Of a stretch of DNA of 64,000 nucleotides, positions 56,774 to 64,000 are shown piece after piece (position 1 is the stretch's first letter; each line of letters begins with the position of its first letter). This stretch comes from Thermomicrobiales bacterium (GTDB lineage: Bacteria; Chloroflexota; Chloroflexia; Thermomicrobiales; UBA6265). The translations under genes and the position numbers were made by a program. The notes beneath the pieces are model-generated. The model made no database searches. It was given only the letters and a program-made list of their open reading frames with translations, and was not told the DNA's origin. Location of the stretch: contig JAUJOZ010000009.1 of NCBI GenBank assembly GCA_030447415.1, positions 1 through 64,000 of the forward strand, written 5' to 3'.

Positions 56774-57232
56774 ATGCCCAAACTCCACGTCGAAGTCGTC
56801 ACCGGCGAGCGGGTCGTTTACACCGAGGACGATGTTGACATGGTCGTCGCCCCCGGTGCCGACGGCACGCTCGGCATCCTTCCCCGTCATGCGCCGCTCA
56901 TCACCGTCCTCGCCAGCGGCGAGTTGCGGATCAAGAAGGGCGGGCGCGAGGACGCGCTCGTCGTCTTCGGCGGCTTCATGGAAGTCACCCCCGACAAGGT
57001 CATCATCCTGGCTGACACCGCGGAGCACGCCGAGGAGATCGACCTGGCGCTGGCTGAGGAGGCCCGGCGTCGGGCGGAGACCACCGTCGCCCAGCGCGGC
57101 GCGGGCGGTGATCCCGCCGAGGCGCTGGCGTCCCTGCGCCGCGCCACGCTCCGCCTCTCGGTGGGCCAGCGCCGGCGCAGCCGTCGTGGGCCGACGGGCG
57201 GCGTTGCCGGCCCGGACGACTCCCGGGGCTGA
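56774..57232 (+). CDS. atpC: ATP synthase subunit epsilon
   Basis: A 152-residue protein. The N-terminal beta sandwich (PKLHVEVVTGERVVYTEDDVDMVVAPGADGTLGILPRHAPL) is canonical. The C-terminal helix hairpin (AEEIDLALAEEARRRAE and then ASLRRATLRLSVGQRRR) is followed by a Gly/Arg-rich extension of about 20 residues. It regulates ATP hydrolysis. ATG 56774. Last gene of the ATP synthase operon, 149 bases before murA. Confidence 0.92.
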   Translation: MPKLHVEVVTGERVVYTEDDVDMVVAPGADGTLGILPRHAPLITVLASGELRIKKGGREDALVVFGGFMEVTPDKVIILADTAEHAEEIDLALAEEARRRAETTVAQRGAGGDPAEALASLRRATLRLSVGQRRRSRRGPTGGVAGPDDSRG

Positions 57233-57381
57233 CGAGGTGGGACGGGAGTGGTCGCTCGTGATGACCCGAGGCGGAGTAATCTCTTGCGTCCGGTTCTCGC
57301 GACGAGCGACGACTGGCGTTTGACTCGCCCCGCACACGGCCCCGCGCCACCGGACGGTCAACCAATGAGGAGCGATCAGCC

Positions 57382-58782
57382 GTGACGGCGACGACGGAGC
57401 CAAACGCCCACACCCTGCCCGACGTCGGGATGCCGAGTGCAGCCGACGCCGGGCGCACCCTTCGCATCGTGGGAGGGCAAGAGCTGCGCGGCGAGGTACG
57501 AATTGGCGGGGCGAAGAACGCCGCCCTGCCGGCGCTCGCCGCGACCCTCCTCACGGAGGAGGAGTGCGTTCTCAACGACGTGCCGGACCTCGCGGACATC
57601 GGCACGATGGTCGCCCTGCTGCGCGCCCTCGGCGCCGAGGTGGAGGTGGAGCGGGGCCGCCGGCGCGTCCGCGTCCGCGCCGCGAACATCACGAGCCTCG
57701 CCGCTCCGCCGGAGCTGGTGGGCAAGATGCGCGCCTCCTTCCTCGTCGCCGGCCCCCTCTTGGCCCGCTTCGGTGAGGTCGCCGCGTCGACACCGGGTGG
57801 CTGCCAGCTTGGGGCCCGCCCGGTGGACGTCGACGTCCGCGGCTTCCGCCAGATGGGCGTCGATGTCGACTTCACTGAGCGCCGCGTGACGGCGAAGACG
57901 CCCGAGTTGCGTGGCGCCCACATCTACATGGACTATCCCAGCCACACCGGCACCGAGAACCTGCTGATGGCCGCCTCGCTCGCGAATGGCCGGACGACGA
58001 TCGTCAACGCCGCCTGCGAGCCGGAGATCGTCCACCTTGGCACGATGCTCAACCGGATGGGCGCGCGCATCCAGGGCCTCGGCTCGCCGACAATCACCAT
58101 TGAGGGCGTCGACCGCCTCCGAGGCGTGTCCGAGACGATCCTCCCCGACCGTCTGGAGGCGGGTACCTACGCCATCGGCGCCATCATCACCGGGGGCGAG
58201 GTGACGCTACGCAACGTCCGCGAGCCGGACATGCTTCCGCTCACCGCCAAGCTGCGCGAGGCCGGCGCCGAGGTCTGGACCGATCGGGAGGCGATGCTCG
58301 TGCGACCCGGCCGCTACCTGCGCGCGGTCGAGGTCCAAACCCTGCCCTTCCCCGGTTTTCCGACCGACCTTCAGGCCGCCTTCGCCGTGCTGATGACCCA
58401 AGCCGACGGCCTCTCGAAGATCCATGAGCGCGTCTTCGAGGACCGCCTGCGCTACACCGACGAGTTGCGGGCGATGGGCGCCGACATCCGGGTCGACCGG
58501 TACGCGCCCGTCGACCGGGACGGGGCCGCCCGGGTAGACGTGCCGGCCAGGTTCGGCACCCGTGCCGAGATCGTCGGCCCCACGCCACTGCGGGGAACGG
58601 CCGTCCGCTGCCTCGATATCCGCGCTGGAGCCGGCGTGGTCCTGGCCGGCCTCGTCGCCGACGGCGAGACGGTCGTGTCCGATGTCCACCACCTCGACCG
58701 CGGCTATGAGGCGCTGGACGCCAAGCTCCGAGCGCTGGGCGCCCGGGTCACCGCCGCCGGCGCAACGCCGGCGGCGGTGTAG
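57382..58782 (+). CDS. murA: UDP-N-acetylglucosamine 1-carboxyvinyltransferase
   Basis: First committed step of peptidoglycan synthesis, 466 residues, transferring enolpyruvate from PEP to UDP-GlcNAc. It shows LRGEVRIGGAKNAALPALAATLL with the conserved Lys-Asn, MRASFLVAGPLLARFG, and TPGGCQLGARPVDVD whose Cys is the PEP- and fosfomycin-reactive residue. HIYMDYPSHTGTENLLMAA and QTLPFPGFPTDLQAAF are also canonical. GTG 57382 follows GAGGAGCG. The N-terminal ~25 residues are an extra. Its end is covered by a strong hairpin (58749-58779). Confidence 0.95.
   Translation: MTATTEPNAHTLPDVGMPSAADAGRTLRIVGGQELRGEVRIGGAKNAALPALAATLLTEEECVLNDVPDLADIGTMVALLRALGAEVEVERGRRRVRVRAANITSLAAPPELVGKMRASFLVAGPLLARFGEVAASTPGGCQLGARPVDVDVRGFRQMGVDVDFTERRVTAKTPELRGAHIYMDYPSHTGTENLLMAASLANGRTTIVNAACEPEIVHLGTMLNRMGARIQGLGSPTITIEGVDRLRGVSETILPDRLEAGTYAIGAIITGGEVTLRNVREPDMLPLTAKLREAGAEVWTDREAMLVRPGRYLRAVEVQTLPFPGFPTDLQAAFAVLMTQADGLSKIHERVFEDRLRYTDELRAMGADIRVDRYAPVDRDGAARVDVPARFGTRAEIVGPTPLRGTAVRCLDIRAGAGVVLAGLVADGETVVSDVHHLDRGYEALDAKLRALGARVTAAGATPAAV
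58749..58779 (+). terminator. Perfect 14-bp hairpin over the end of murA
   Basis: CACCGCCGCCGGCG (58749-58762), a 3-nt loop, and CGCCGGCGGCGGTG (58766-58779) encode the last codons of murA and stop one base before its TAG. There is no T-tract after it. A hairpin at the stop codon may protect the 3' end or slow the ribosome. Confidence 0.5.
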
Positions 58783-59010
58783 GCGCACGGACACGCACGA
58801 CGAGACAAAGACGAGGCCGCCCAATTCCGAGGAAGTGGTCCCTGGAAGGAACCGCAGCAGGGAGATGGTCGTCGTCTCCTGCTGGGTGCACGTCACGGCA
58901 CCAACCGCTCCGAGGGTGCCCATGTCAGTAGTAGGAATGTTCCGGCTAGAATAGCCGCAGGTGCCGACCAGGTCCCACCCGGCCGGGGGGTCGGACGGCA
59001 GGAGGACGAT

Positions 59011-59394
59011 GTGCCCCCGCGGATCCTCATCGTCGATGACGAGCCCGACGTCGCCGACCTGATCGAGGCGGTCCTCAAGGACGAGGGCTACACCGTGGCC
59101 ATCGCCCGCGACGGCGCCCAGGGCTTGATGCTGGCCCGGGACTGGGCGCCTGACCTCATCTTCATGGACATCTTTCTTCCCGGCGTCGACGGCGGCACCG
59201 TCATCCGCCGCCTCAAGGCGGAGCCACAAACCGCGGCCATCCCGATCGTCGCCATGTCGGCCGGCCGCAACATCCGCGAGCACACGGGCGAAGTCGACGA
59301 CGCCGATGGCGCGCTCGCCAAGCCGTTCGACATCGAGGCCCTCCTCGCCCAGGTCTCCTTCCAACTCGCCCGCCGCTCTGCCGCCGACGGCTAA
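59011..59394 (+). CDS. Single-domain response regulator
   Basis: A CheY-like receiver of 127 residues with no output domain. RILIVDDEPDVADLIEAVLKDEGY holds the acidic pair, DLIFMDIFLPGVDGGTVI the phosphorylated Asp, IPIVAMSAG the Ser/Thr switch, and ALAKPFDIEALLAQV the conserved Lys. The start is GTG 59011 after AGGAGG. No histidine kinase is next to it, so its partner is elsewhere. A short leader (58783-59010) has a TAGAAT that may be a -10. Confidence 0.9.
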   Translation: MPPRILIVDDEPDVADLIEAVLKDEGYTVAIARDGAQGLMLARDWAPDLIFMDIFLPGVDGGTVIRRLKAEPQTAAIPIVAMSAGRNIREHTGEVDDADGALAKPFDIEALLAQVSFQLARRSAADG

Positions 59395-59537
59395 CGGCCC
59401 AGGTCCCAGGACCAGCGCCGGGGACAGCGTCAGCGCCATCGCCGCTCTTGCCCCCTTCAGACTCACCGCGTGGACGGGGACGGCGAGCGCCGTCCCCACC
59501 CCCGCCCTTCGCGGCAACGCAACGACTGGCCGTACCC

Positions 59538-60695
59538 CTACCTCTCGTCGTTCTGCCCGTGACGTTCCACGCCCGAGCCGTGGTGCCGCACCGCCAACTC
59601 GACCTCTGCCACGATCTCGGCCTGGAACCGCGCCCGACCGAACCGCGCCGCGTTGGCCCGCGATCGATCGGGATTCCACGAGCGTCGTTCGAGCTCATCG
59701 AGGGCCGCGACAAGCGAAGCCGTGGTCGGCGCGCGGAAGAAGACACCGGTTACGCCGGGGATCACGGTCTCCAGGGCGCCGCCCGCACCGAACGCGACCA
59801 CCGGCCGGCCGGCCGCCTGTGCCTCCACCGCGGTAATCCCGAAGTCCTCGGCCGCGGGCAGCAGCAGCGCCCGACATCGGCGAAGGTGCTCGGCGACCGC
59901 CGCATCGTCGAGTCGCCCGAGAAACTCGACCCCCGGGCCGGCACGCCGGCGTAACTCCTTCCCCGCACGCCCCTCTCCTATCACTTTGAGCGGTCGACCC
60001 GCTCGCGTGCACGCGTCCACCGCGAGATCGACCCGCTTGTGGGGGACCAGGCGCGACACCACCAGGTACCACGGTTCTGCGGTGGGTACGTCTCGGTCGG
60101 GTCGGCAGCAAGGGTCGGCGAAGCGGTCGAGGTCGACCGGCGGGTAGACGCCCCGCGCCTCACGGCCATACGCGAGGCGGATCCGTCCTGCAACCGTGCG
60201 CGAGTTGGCGACGTAGCGGTCCACATGACGGGCGGCGCGTCGGTCCGCCGCACGAAGAGCGGCGAACATCGCGGCTACTGGCGGCCGGAGCGGGCGGGGA
60301 ATCCGTGCCGGGCCCAGATACCCGGCGTCGCCGTGCAGGAAGCGGGCGGGGGTATGGCAGTAGCAGACGTGGACCGCGCCCGGCCCCGCCGGCGCGTGGT
60401 GGGACCAGGCGCTGGAGTCGGAGAGGATCACGTCGTAGACGCGCAGGGCGCGGCGGAAGGATCGAAAGAGGGCTGGGTAAGCCGGCACCAGCGCCCGGTG
60501 GACCCGCGCCGCGCCCGGTATCCAGCGCAGACCGCTCTGCCGAACGTCCCAGCTTCGGTACGCTGCCGGCAACGCCTTGAGGTCCGCGACCGAGGTGAAC
60601 ACCGGCGCCTCCGGGTAGAGGTCGTGCAGCGCCTCCAGCACCCGCTCGGCGCCGCCATGTTGGGTCAGGTAGTCGTGGACCAGCGCAACGCGCAT
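59538..60695 (-). CDS. Glycosyltransferase, GT4 type
   Basis: A 385-residue GT-B transferase of the WcaI/WbaZ-like group. MRVALVHDYLTQHGGAERVLEALHDLYP is the typical start, CYCHTPARFLHGD follows, and the donor half has YLVVSRLVPHKRVDLAVDAC, VIGEGRAGKELRR, and the EX7E element in LLLPAAEDFGITAVEAQAAGRPVVAFGAGG. It would add a sugar in exopolysaccharide or cell-envelope synthesis. No other sugar genes surround it. Confidence 0.9.
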   Translation of the reverse strand: MRVALVHDYLTQHGGAERVLEALHDLYPEAPVFTSVADLKALPAAYRSWDVRQSGLRWIPGAARVHRALVPAYPALFRSFRRALRVYDVILSDSSAWSHHAPAGPGAVHVCYCHTPARFLHGDAGYLGPARIPRPLRPPVAAMFAALRAADRRAARHVDRYVANSRTVAGRIRLAYGREARGVYPPVDLDRFADPCCRPDRDVPTAEPWYLVVSRLVPHKRVDLAVDACTRAGRPLKVIGEGRAGKELRRRAGPGVEFLGRLDDAAVAEHLRRCRALLLPAAEDFGITAVEAQAAGRPVVAFGAGGALETVIPGVTGVFFRAPTTASLVAALDELERRSWNPDRSRANAARFGRARFQAEIVAEVELAVRHHGSGVERHGQNDER

Positions 60696-60985
60696 CGCTC
60701 GTCACACCATCTCGCCGCTCAGCGGACGATCCCGCCCGTCCGCTCATCGGGCCAGTATAGGAGGGGCACCGGGCCTCGCCCGCCGCCACCGCTGATAGGC
60801 CCTCCCTCGCTGAGCATTGGCCGGGTGCCCGTAGGATGGCGGCCCGGGGCGAGGGGGTGGCCAGGAAGGCGGCCGGCTCACCGCCAGAGGAACGCGACTA
60901 TTGCCGGTCCCGAACCCTGCTACACTCGCGTACGTTCACCTGCGCCCACGGGTCATCAAGCGCCTCAGGAGCCCGTCTCAACCCT

Positions 60986-62305
60986 ATGGCCGAGCAGCCG
61001 ACCGCCACCCGACGGACATCCGCTGTGCCTGCCGGGATCGATGCGATCACCCTGGACGAAGCCCGCGTCCTTGCCGTCGCGGCCCAGCGCCTCGACCGGC
61101 GTCCACCCCGCAGCCAGGACCGCACCACCGTCAAGGCGCGCCTTCTGGAGACGATCCGGGGCCTCGGCTGCGTCCAGCTCGACACGATCAGCGTCGTCGC
61201 CCGATCGCACGAGACAGTCCTCTGGAGCCGTCTCGGCCCGTACGATCCAGCGCTCCTGGCCGAGTTGCATTACCCGGACGGCTCGCTGTTCGAGTATTGG
61301 GCGCACGCCGCCGCCATCGTGCCGATCGAGCTGTTTCCCTACTTCCGGCGCGCCATGGCCAGGTATGAGGAGATCTACGCCGGCGAGGGGTCATGGGCCC
61401 AAGCCAATGGCGATACCCTGGCGCGCGTTCTGCAGACCGTCCGAGACCGGGGTCCGACCGGCTCCCGTGAGTTCGCGCGACCGGAGGGTCCGCGTCCCGC
61501 CCCGTGGGCTTGGTGGGGCGGCAAGCCGGACCGCCGCGCGCTTGATCACCTCTGGTCTCGCGGTGAGCTGATGGTGCTACGGCGGGAGGGTTTTCAGCGG
61601 GTCTACGATCTGACCGAGCGAGTCGCACCCAGCGCCCTCGCCGCCGCGCCACCCACCGAGGCGGACCAGCGCCGCCATTTCGTCGCCCGCGCGCTCGCCG
61701 CGCTGGGAGTCGCGACCCCACGCTGGGTCGCCGACTACTTCCGGACCGGCGCCCGGCCCCACGTGCCGCCCACCCAGGCAGCGGCCGAGCTTGCCGCCAT
61801 GGAGGCGGAGGGACTCGCCCGGCGAATCACGGTCCCAGGACTGAGCGAGCCGGGTCCGGTCTGGCTCCATCCGGCGCTCGAAACGCGCTTGGCCGGCCTC
61901 CGCTCCGGCCGGGGTCGGCCCATGCTGACGACGCTCCTCTCCCCGTTCGACAACTTGATCTGGCATCGCGGTCGCACGCAAGCGCTCTTCAGCTTCGACT
62001 ACCGGTTGGAGAGCTACACCCCGGCCCCACGCCGCCGCTACGGCTACTACACGCTCCCCATCCTCCACCGCGGCCGCCTCGTCGGCCGTATCGACCCCGT
62101 CTACGACCGTCGCGCCCGCGTCCTGACGATCAAGGCCGCCCACCTCGAACTCGGCATCCGCCCGACCCCACCGCTTGCGGTCGCCATCGCCGCCACCCTT
62201 CGCGATTACGTCGAGTTCCTTGGCGGCGGCACCGTCAACATCCTAGCCGCCGACCCGCCGACCTTCGCACCCGCTCTCGTCGAGGCGCTCGGGGCGACGG
62301 CATGA
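60986..62305 (+). CDS. YcaQ/AlkX-like winged-helix DNA glycosylase
   Basis: A 439-residue member of the HTH_42 family (YcaQ, AlkZ), DNA glycosylases that remove bulky alkyl adducts and interstrand crosslinks. It begins ITLDEARVLAVAAQRLD, then IRGLGCVQLDTISVVARSHETVLWSRLGPYD. The signature Gln-x-Asp/Gln motif is seen in CVQLDTISVV. LFEYWAHAAAIVPIELFPYFRRAM, the winged-helix GELMVLRREGFQRVYDL, and LLSPFDNLIWHRGRTQALFSFDYRLESYTPA are all typical. ATG 60986. It adds a further repair gene to this stretch. Confidence 0.88.
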   Translation: MAEQPTATRRTSAVPAGIDAITLDEARVLAVAAQRLDRRPPRSQDRTTVKARLLETIRGLGCVQLDTISVVARSHETVLWSRLGPYDPALLAELHYPDGSLFEYWAHAAAIVPIELFPYFRRAMARYEEIYAGEGSWAQANGDTLARVLQTVRDRGPTGSREFARPEGPRPAPWAWWGGKPDRRALDHLWSRGELMVLRREGFQRVYDLTERVAPSALAAAPPTEADQRRHFVARALAALGVATPRWVADYFRTGARPHVPPTQAAAELAAMEAEGLARRITVPGLSEPGPVWLHPALETRLAGLRSGRGRPMLTTLLSPFDNLIWHRGRTQALFSFDYRLESYTPAPRRRYGYYTLPILHRGRLVGRIDPVYDRRARVLTIKAAHLELGIRPTPPLAVAIAATLRDYVEFLGGGTVNILAADPPTFAPALVEALGATA

Positions 62306-62442
62306 TTCGAAACCGGCCGGCATCACTTCTCGTAGCCCGCGCGCCCTTCGGGTATGCTGTCCGGCCATACTGGAGACCGACCCCGCGACGCCATCGAGGA
62401 CCGGGACGCAATCCCGGCCCCACCGGACATCGGAGAGCGCGC

Positions 62443-62874
62443 ATGGACGAGACCCGACCCACCGGCGAGACGCCCCGGTTCGAACCCACCCCGGAAGCCC
62501 ATCCGCTCGACCCCGCCGCGGCCGAGCCCGGCGCCTCCGCCGCCCATCAGGAGCGAGCGGCCGAGGAAGCCCAGGGCACGACCGGAACGGGTAGCCAAGT
62601 CACGAGTCCTGCCCTGCCTCAGACCGGCGACCTGAGCGAGCTGACGAGCGGACCCGAGACCGCCGCCCAGGGGCAGCCGTCCGCTGGCGCGGGCGACCCG
62701 ATGACCGATCGCGCTCGCGAGGTGACCGAGCGACTCAAGCCCGTGGCCGTGGCCGCCGAGGAGGTCGCCGCGAAAGCCGTCGACCTTTCGGTCAAGGGGC
62801 TGACGAAGCTGTCCGCCCTGCTCGAGCGGCGACGGCAGGAGCGCGGAACCGGCGACGGTCCGAGCGGCGAGTAA
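62443..62874 (+). CDS. Small acidic hypothetical protein
   Basis: A 143-residue protein from ATG 62443. The first 85 residues are low-complexity, rich in Pro, Ala, Glu, Thr and Gly and probably disordered. The C-terminal part TERLKPVAVAAEEVAAKAVDLSVKGLTKLSALLERRRQER is a likely amphipathic helix. I know no family. It lies between the YcaQ-like gene and rny; it may also be transcribed with the former. Confidence 0.5.
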   Translation: MDETRPTGETPRFEPTPEAHPLDPAAAEPGASAAHQERAAEEAQGTTGTGSQVTSPALPQTGDLSELTSGPETAAQGQPSAGAGDPMTDRAREVTERLKPVAVAAEEVAAKAVDLSVKGLTKLSALLERRRQERGTGDGPSGE

Positions 62875-63299
62875 CCTGCGGGAGCGTCGCGGTCGGCACC
62901 CTTGCCCCCCGCCGCCCAAGTCGCCCCGCAGGGCCGCGCGGTCGCTGGGAATCTGAAGCGGGATAATGCGCTCGGCCGCGGCCGCGCCACCGGCGGCGTG
63001 TCCCACGTCGTTTCATGCCCCGATGCTCCGGGCGATCGAGACGCGCCGACGCCCGTCTCCGCGCCGGCCAGCCTCGCATGAAAACCGCGTCAGGACGCCA
63101 AAAATGAGCGACGGCGCCGCGGTCGTTGCTTGACGGTCTGTCGCCGCAACCCGTATCATCCTTGCCGGAAGGGCCATCGCACGAGGACGTGCCGCCCTGG
63201 CCGCGACGCCGTCGTCGGCCAGTCGTGCCCTGCCAAGCGCTGGACACCTTAACAATCGCTCCCCGCGATGGGGCAATCGAGAAGCCAGGAAGGACGCTG
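62875..63299. other. Intergenic region upstream of rny
   Basis: About 425 bases without a gene. The only feature I see is the promoter at 63130-63159. Confidence 0.5.
63130..63159 (+). promoter_or_regulatory. Promoter of rny
   Basis: TTGACG (63130-63135), an 18-base gap, and TATCAT (63154-63159), about 140 bases before the rny start. Each box is close to the sigma-70 consensus. Confidence 0.65.
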
Positions 63300-64000
63300 A
63301 TGGACGCCATCATCGGCTACATCCTCGTCGCGCTTCTCGTCACGGTGCTCGCCTCCCTTGGAACCTACGTCTACCTGGATCGCCGGGCGAACTCACGCGT
63401 GCGCTTGGCGCAGGCCGAGGCGGACCGGCTCCTGGCGGAGGCCGAAACCCGACGACGAGATGCCGCGCTCGAGGCCAAGGACGAGGCTATCCGGCTCCGC
63501 GGTGAGCTGGACCGGGAACTGAGCCAACGCCGCAAGGAGATCGAGCGGATTGAGCGGCGCATCGAGCAGAAAGAAGAGGGGATCGATCGCAAGACGGCCA
63601 TCCTCGACCAGCGAGAGCAGGGTCTGCGCCGGCAGGAACAGCAGATCGAGCAAGCCCGCGACACCCTGGAGCAGGAGCGGACCCGGACGCGCCAGGAGTG
63701 GGAGCAGGAACGCGCACGCCAGCAGCGCGAGCTGGACGAAGTTCGGGATCGCCACCTCAAGGAACTGGAGCGGATCGCCGGTCTGACGGCCGAGGAGGCC
63801 AAGGACCAGCTCGTCGCCGAGGTCGAGGTCGAGGCGCGGGCTATGGCCGCGCGCCGCATGCACGAGATCGAGCAGGAACTGCAGGAGGAGGCGGACCGCC
63901 GCTCCCGCAAGGTGCTCGCGACGACCATCCAGCGGATCGCGTCCGACTACGTGGCGGAAACGACCGTCTCAGTGGTGCCGCTGCCCAGCGACGACATGAA
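63300..64000 (+). CDS. rny: Ribonuclease Y, N-terminal part
   Basis: The first 233 residues of RNase Y, the membrane-anchored endonuclease that starts mRNA decay in many bacteria. MDAIIGYILVALLVTVLASLGTYVYL is the anchor, followed by a long coiled coil of Glu, Arg and Gln (about 30-180) and AGLTAEEAKDQLVAEVEVEAR before the KH domain. The reading ends at the window edge near TVSVVPLPSDDMK, the entry to the KH domain; the HD domain is outside. AGGAAGG precedes ATG 63300. The order is unlike the usual recA-rny pair. Confidence 0.92.
   Translation, partial: MDAIIGYILVALLVTVLASLGTYVYLDRRANSRVRLAQAEADRLLAEAETRRRDAALEAKDEAIRLRGELDRELSQRRKEIERIERRIEQKEEGIDRKTAILDQREQGLRRQEQQIEQARDTLEQERTRTRQEWEQERARQQRELDEVRDRHLKELERIAGLTAEEAKDQLVAEVEVEARAMAARRMHEIEQELQEEADRRSRKVLATTIQRIASDYVAETTVSVVPLPSDDM

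Overview
The window is about 64 kb of very GC-rich bacterial DNA. The gene set (F-type ATP synthase operon leading into murA, YyaL, RNase Y, S1 and S21 ribosomal proteins, XPB/Bax1/XPF-like repair proteins, SCO1664-type kinase) suggests a Chloroflexota bacterium, most likely of the Thermomicrobia/Sphaerobacter/Nitrolancea group. I infer this from gene content and base composition and do not name a species. The first ~60 bases are C-rich junk typical of a contig edge. Single-base indels, several in homopolymers, break genes that must work (atpA, atpB, atpD), so the sequence looks like draft quality and some 'broken' genes are probably intact in the cell.

Layout. 0.2-2.5 kb: ribosomal protein S1 with a long acidic tail. 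2.9-3.4 kb: remnant of a secreted surface protein. 3.5-18.2 kb: mostly metabolic and housekeeping genes (class V aminotransferase, AI-2E-type permease, phosphoesterase, holin-like protein, MBL hydrolase facing an HxlR regulator, M24 peptidase, trpS, UroD-like protein, ferredoxin-NADP reductase, LysN-type aminotransferase, DppA, ion-channel-like protein, rpsU). 18.4-19.6 kb: glucose dehydrogenase-type enzyme. 19.7-23.2 kb: a DinB/ClbS-like gene split by a 2.96-kb element that carries two genes, is flanked by short elements with shared terminal repeats, and has a 4-bp AGCT duplication. 23.8-30 kb: secreted malectin/SH3/lysozyme-like protein, class V aminotransferase, small unknown proteins, RNase Z, SMR exporter.

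30.2-34.2 kb: a compact operon of a PolX-like HhH protein, an XPB-like helicase and a DUF790/Bax1 nuclease. An XPF-like ERCC4 nuclease lies at 47.9 kb. 34.2-37.9 kb is a decayed zone: a nucleotidyltransferase pseudogene, a GNAT and glycosyltransferase pair, and an internally deleted transposase whose end resembles the ends of the 19.7-22.7 kb element. 38-48.6 kb: proC, HIT protein, YyaL, zinc metallopeptidase, FAH-family protein, SCO1664-like kinase, MATE exporter, proline racemase family.

48.8-49.2 kb, minus strand: a probable stand-alone structured RNA with a consensus promoter, a 5' three-way junction and an intrinsic terminator, of no family I recognise. 49.5-58.8 kb: atpZ/I-B-E-F-H-A-G-D-C followed by murA, with hairpins between several atp genes and an unusual acidic insert in subunit a. 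59-64 kb: response regulator, glycosyltransferase, YcaQ-like DNA-repair protein, a small acidic protein, and the start of RNase Y running off the end.
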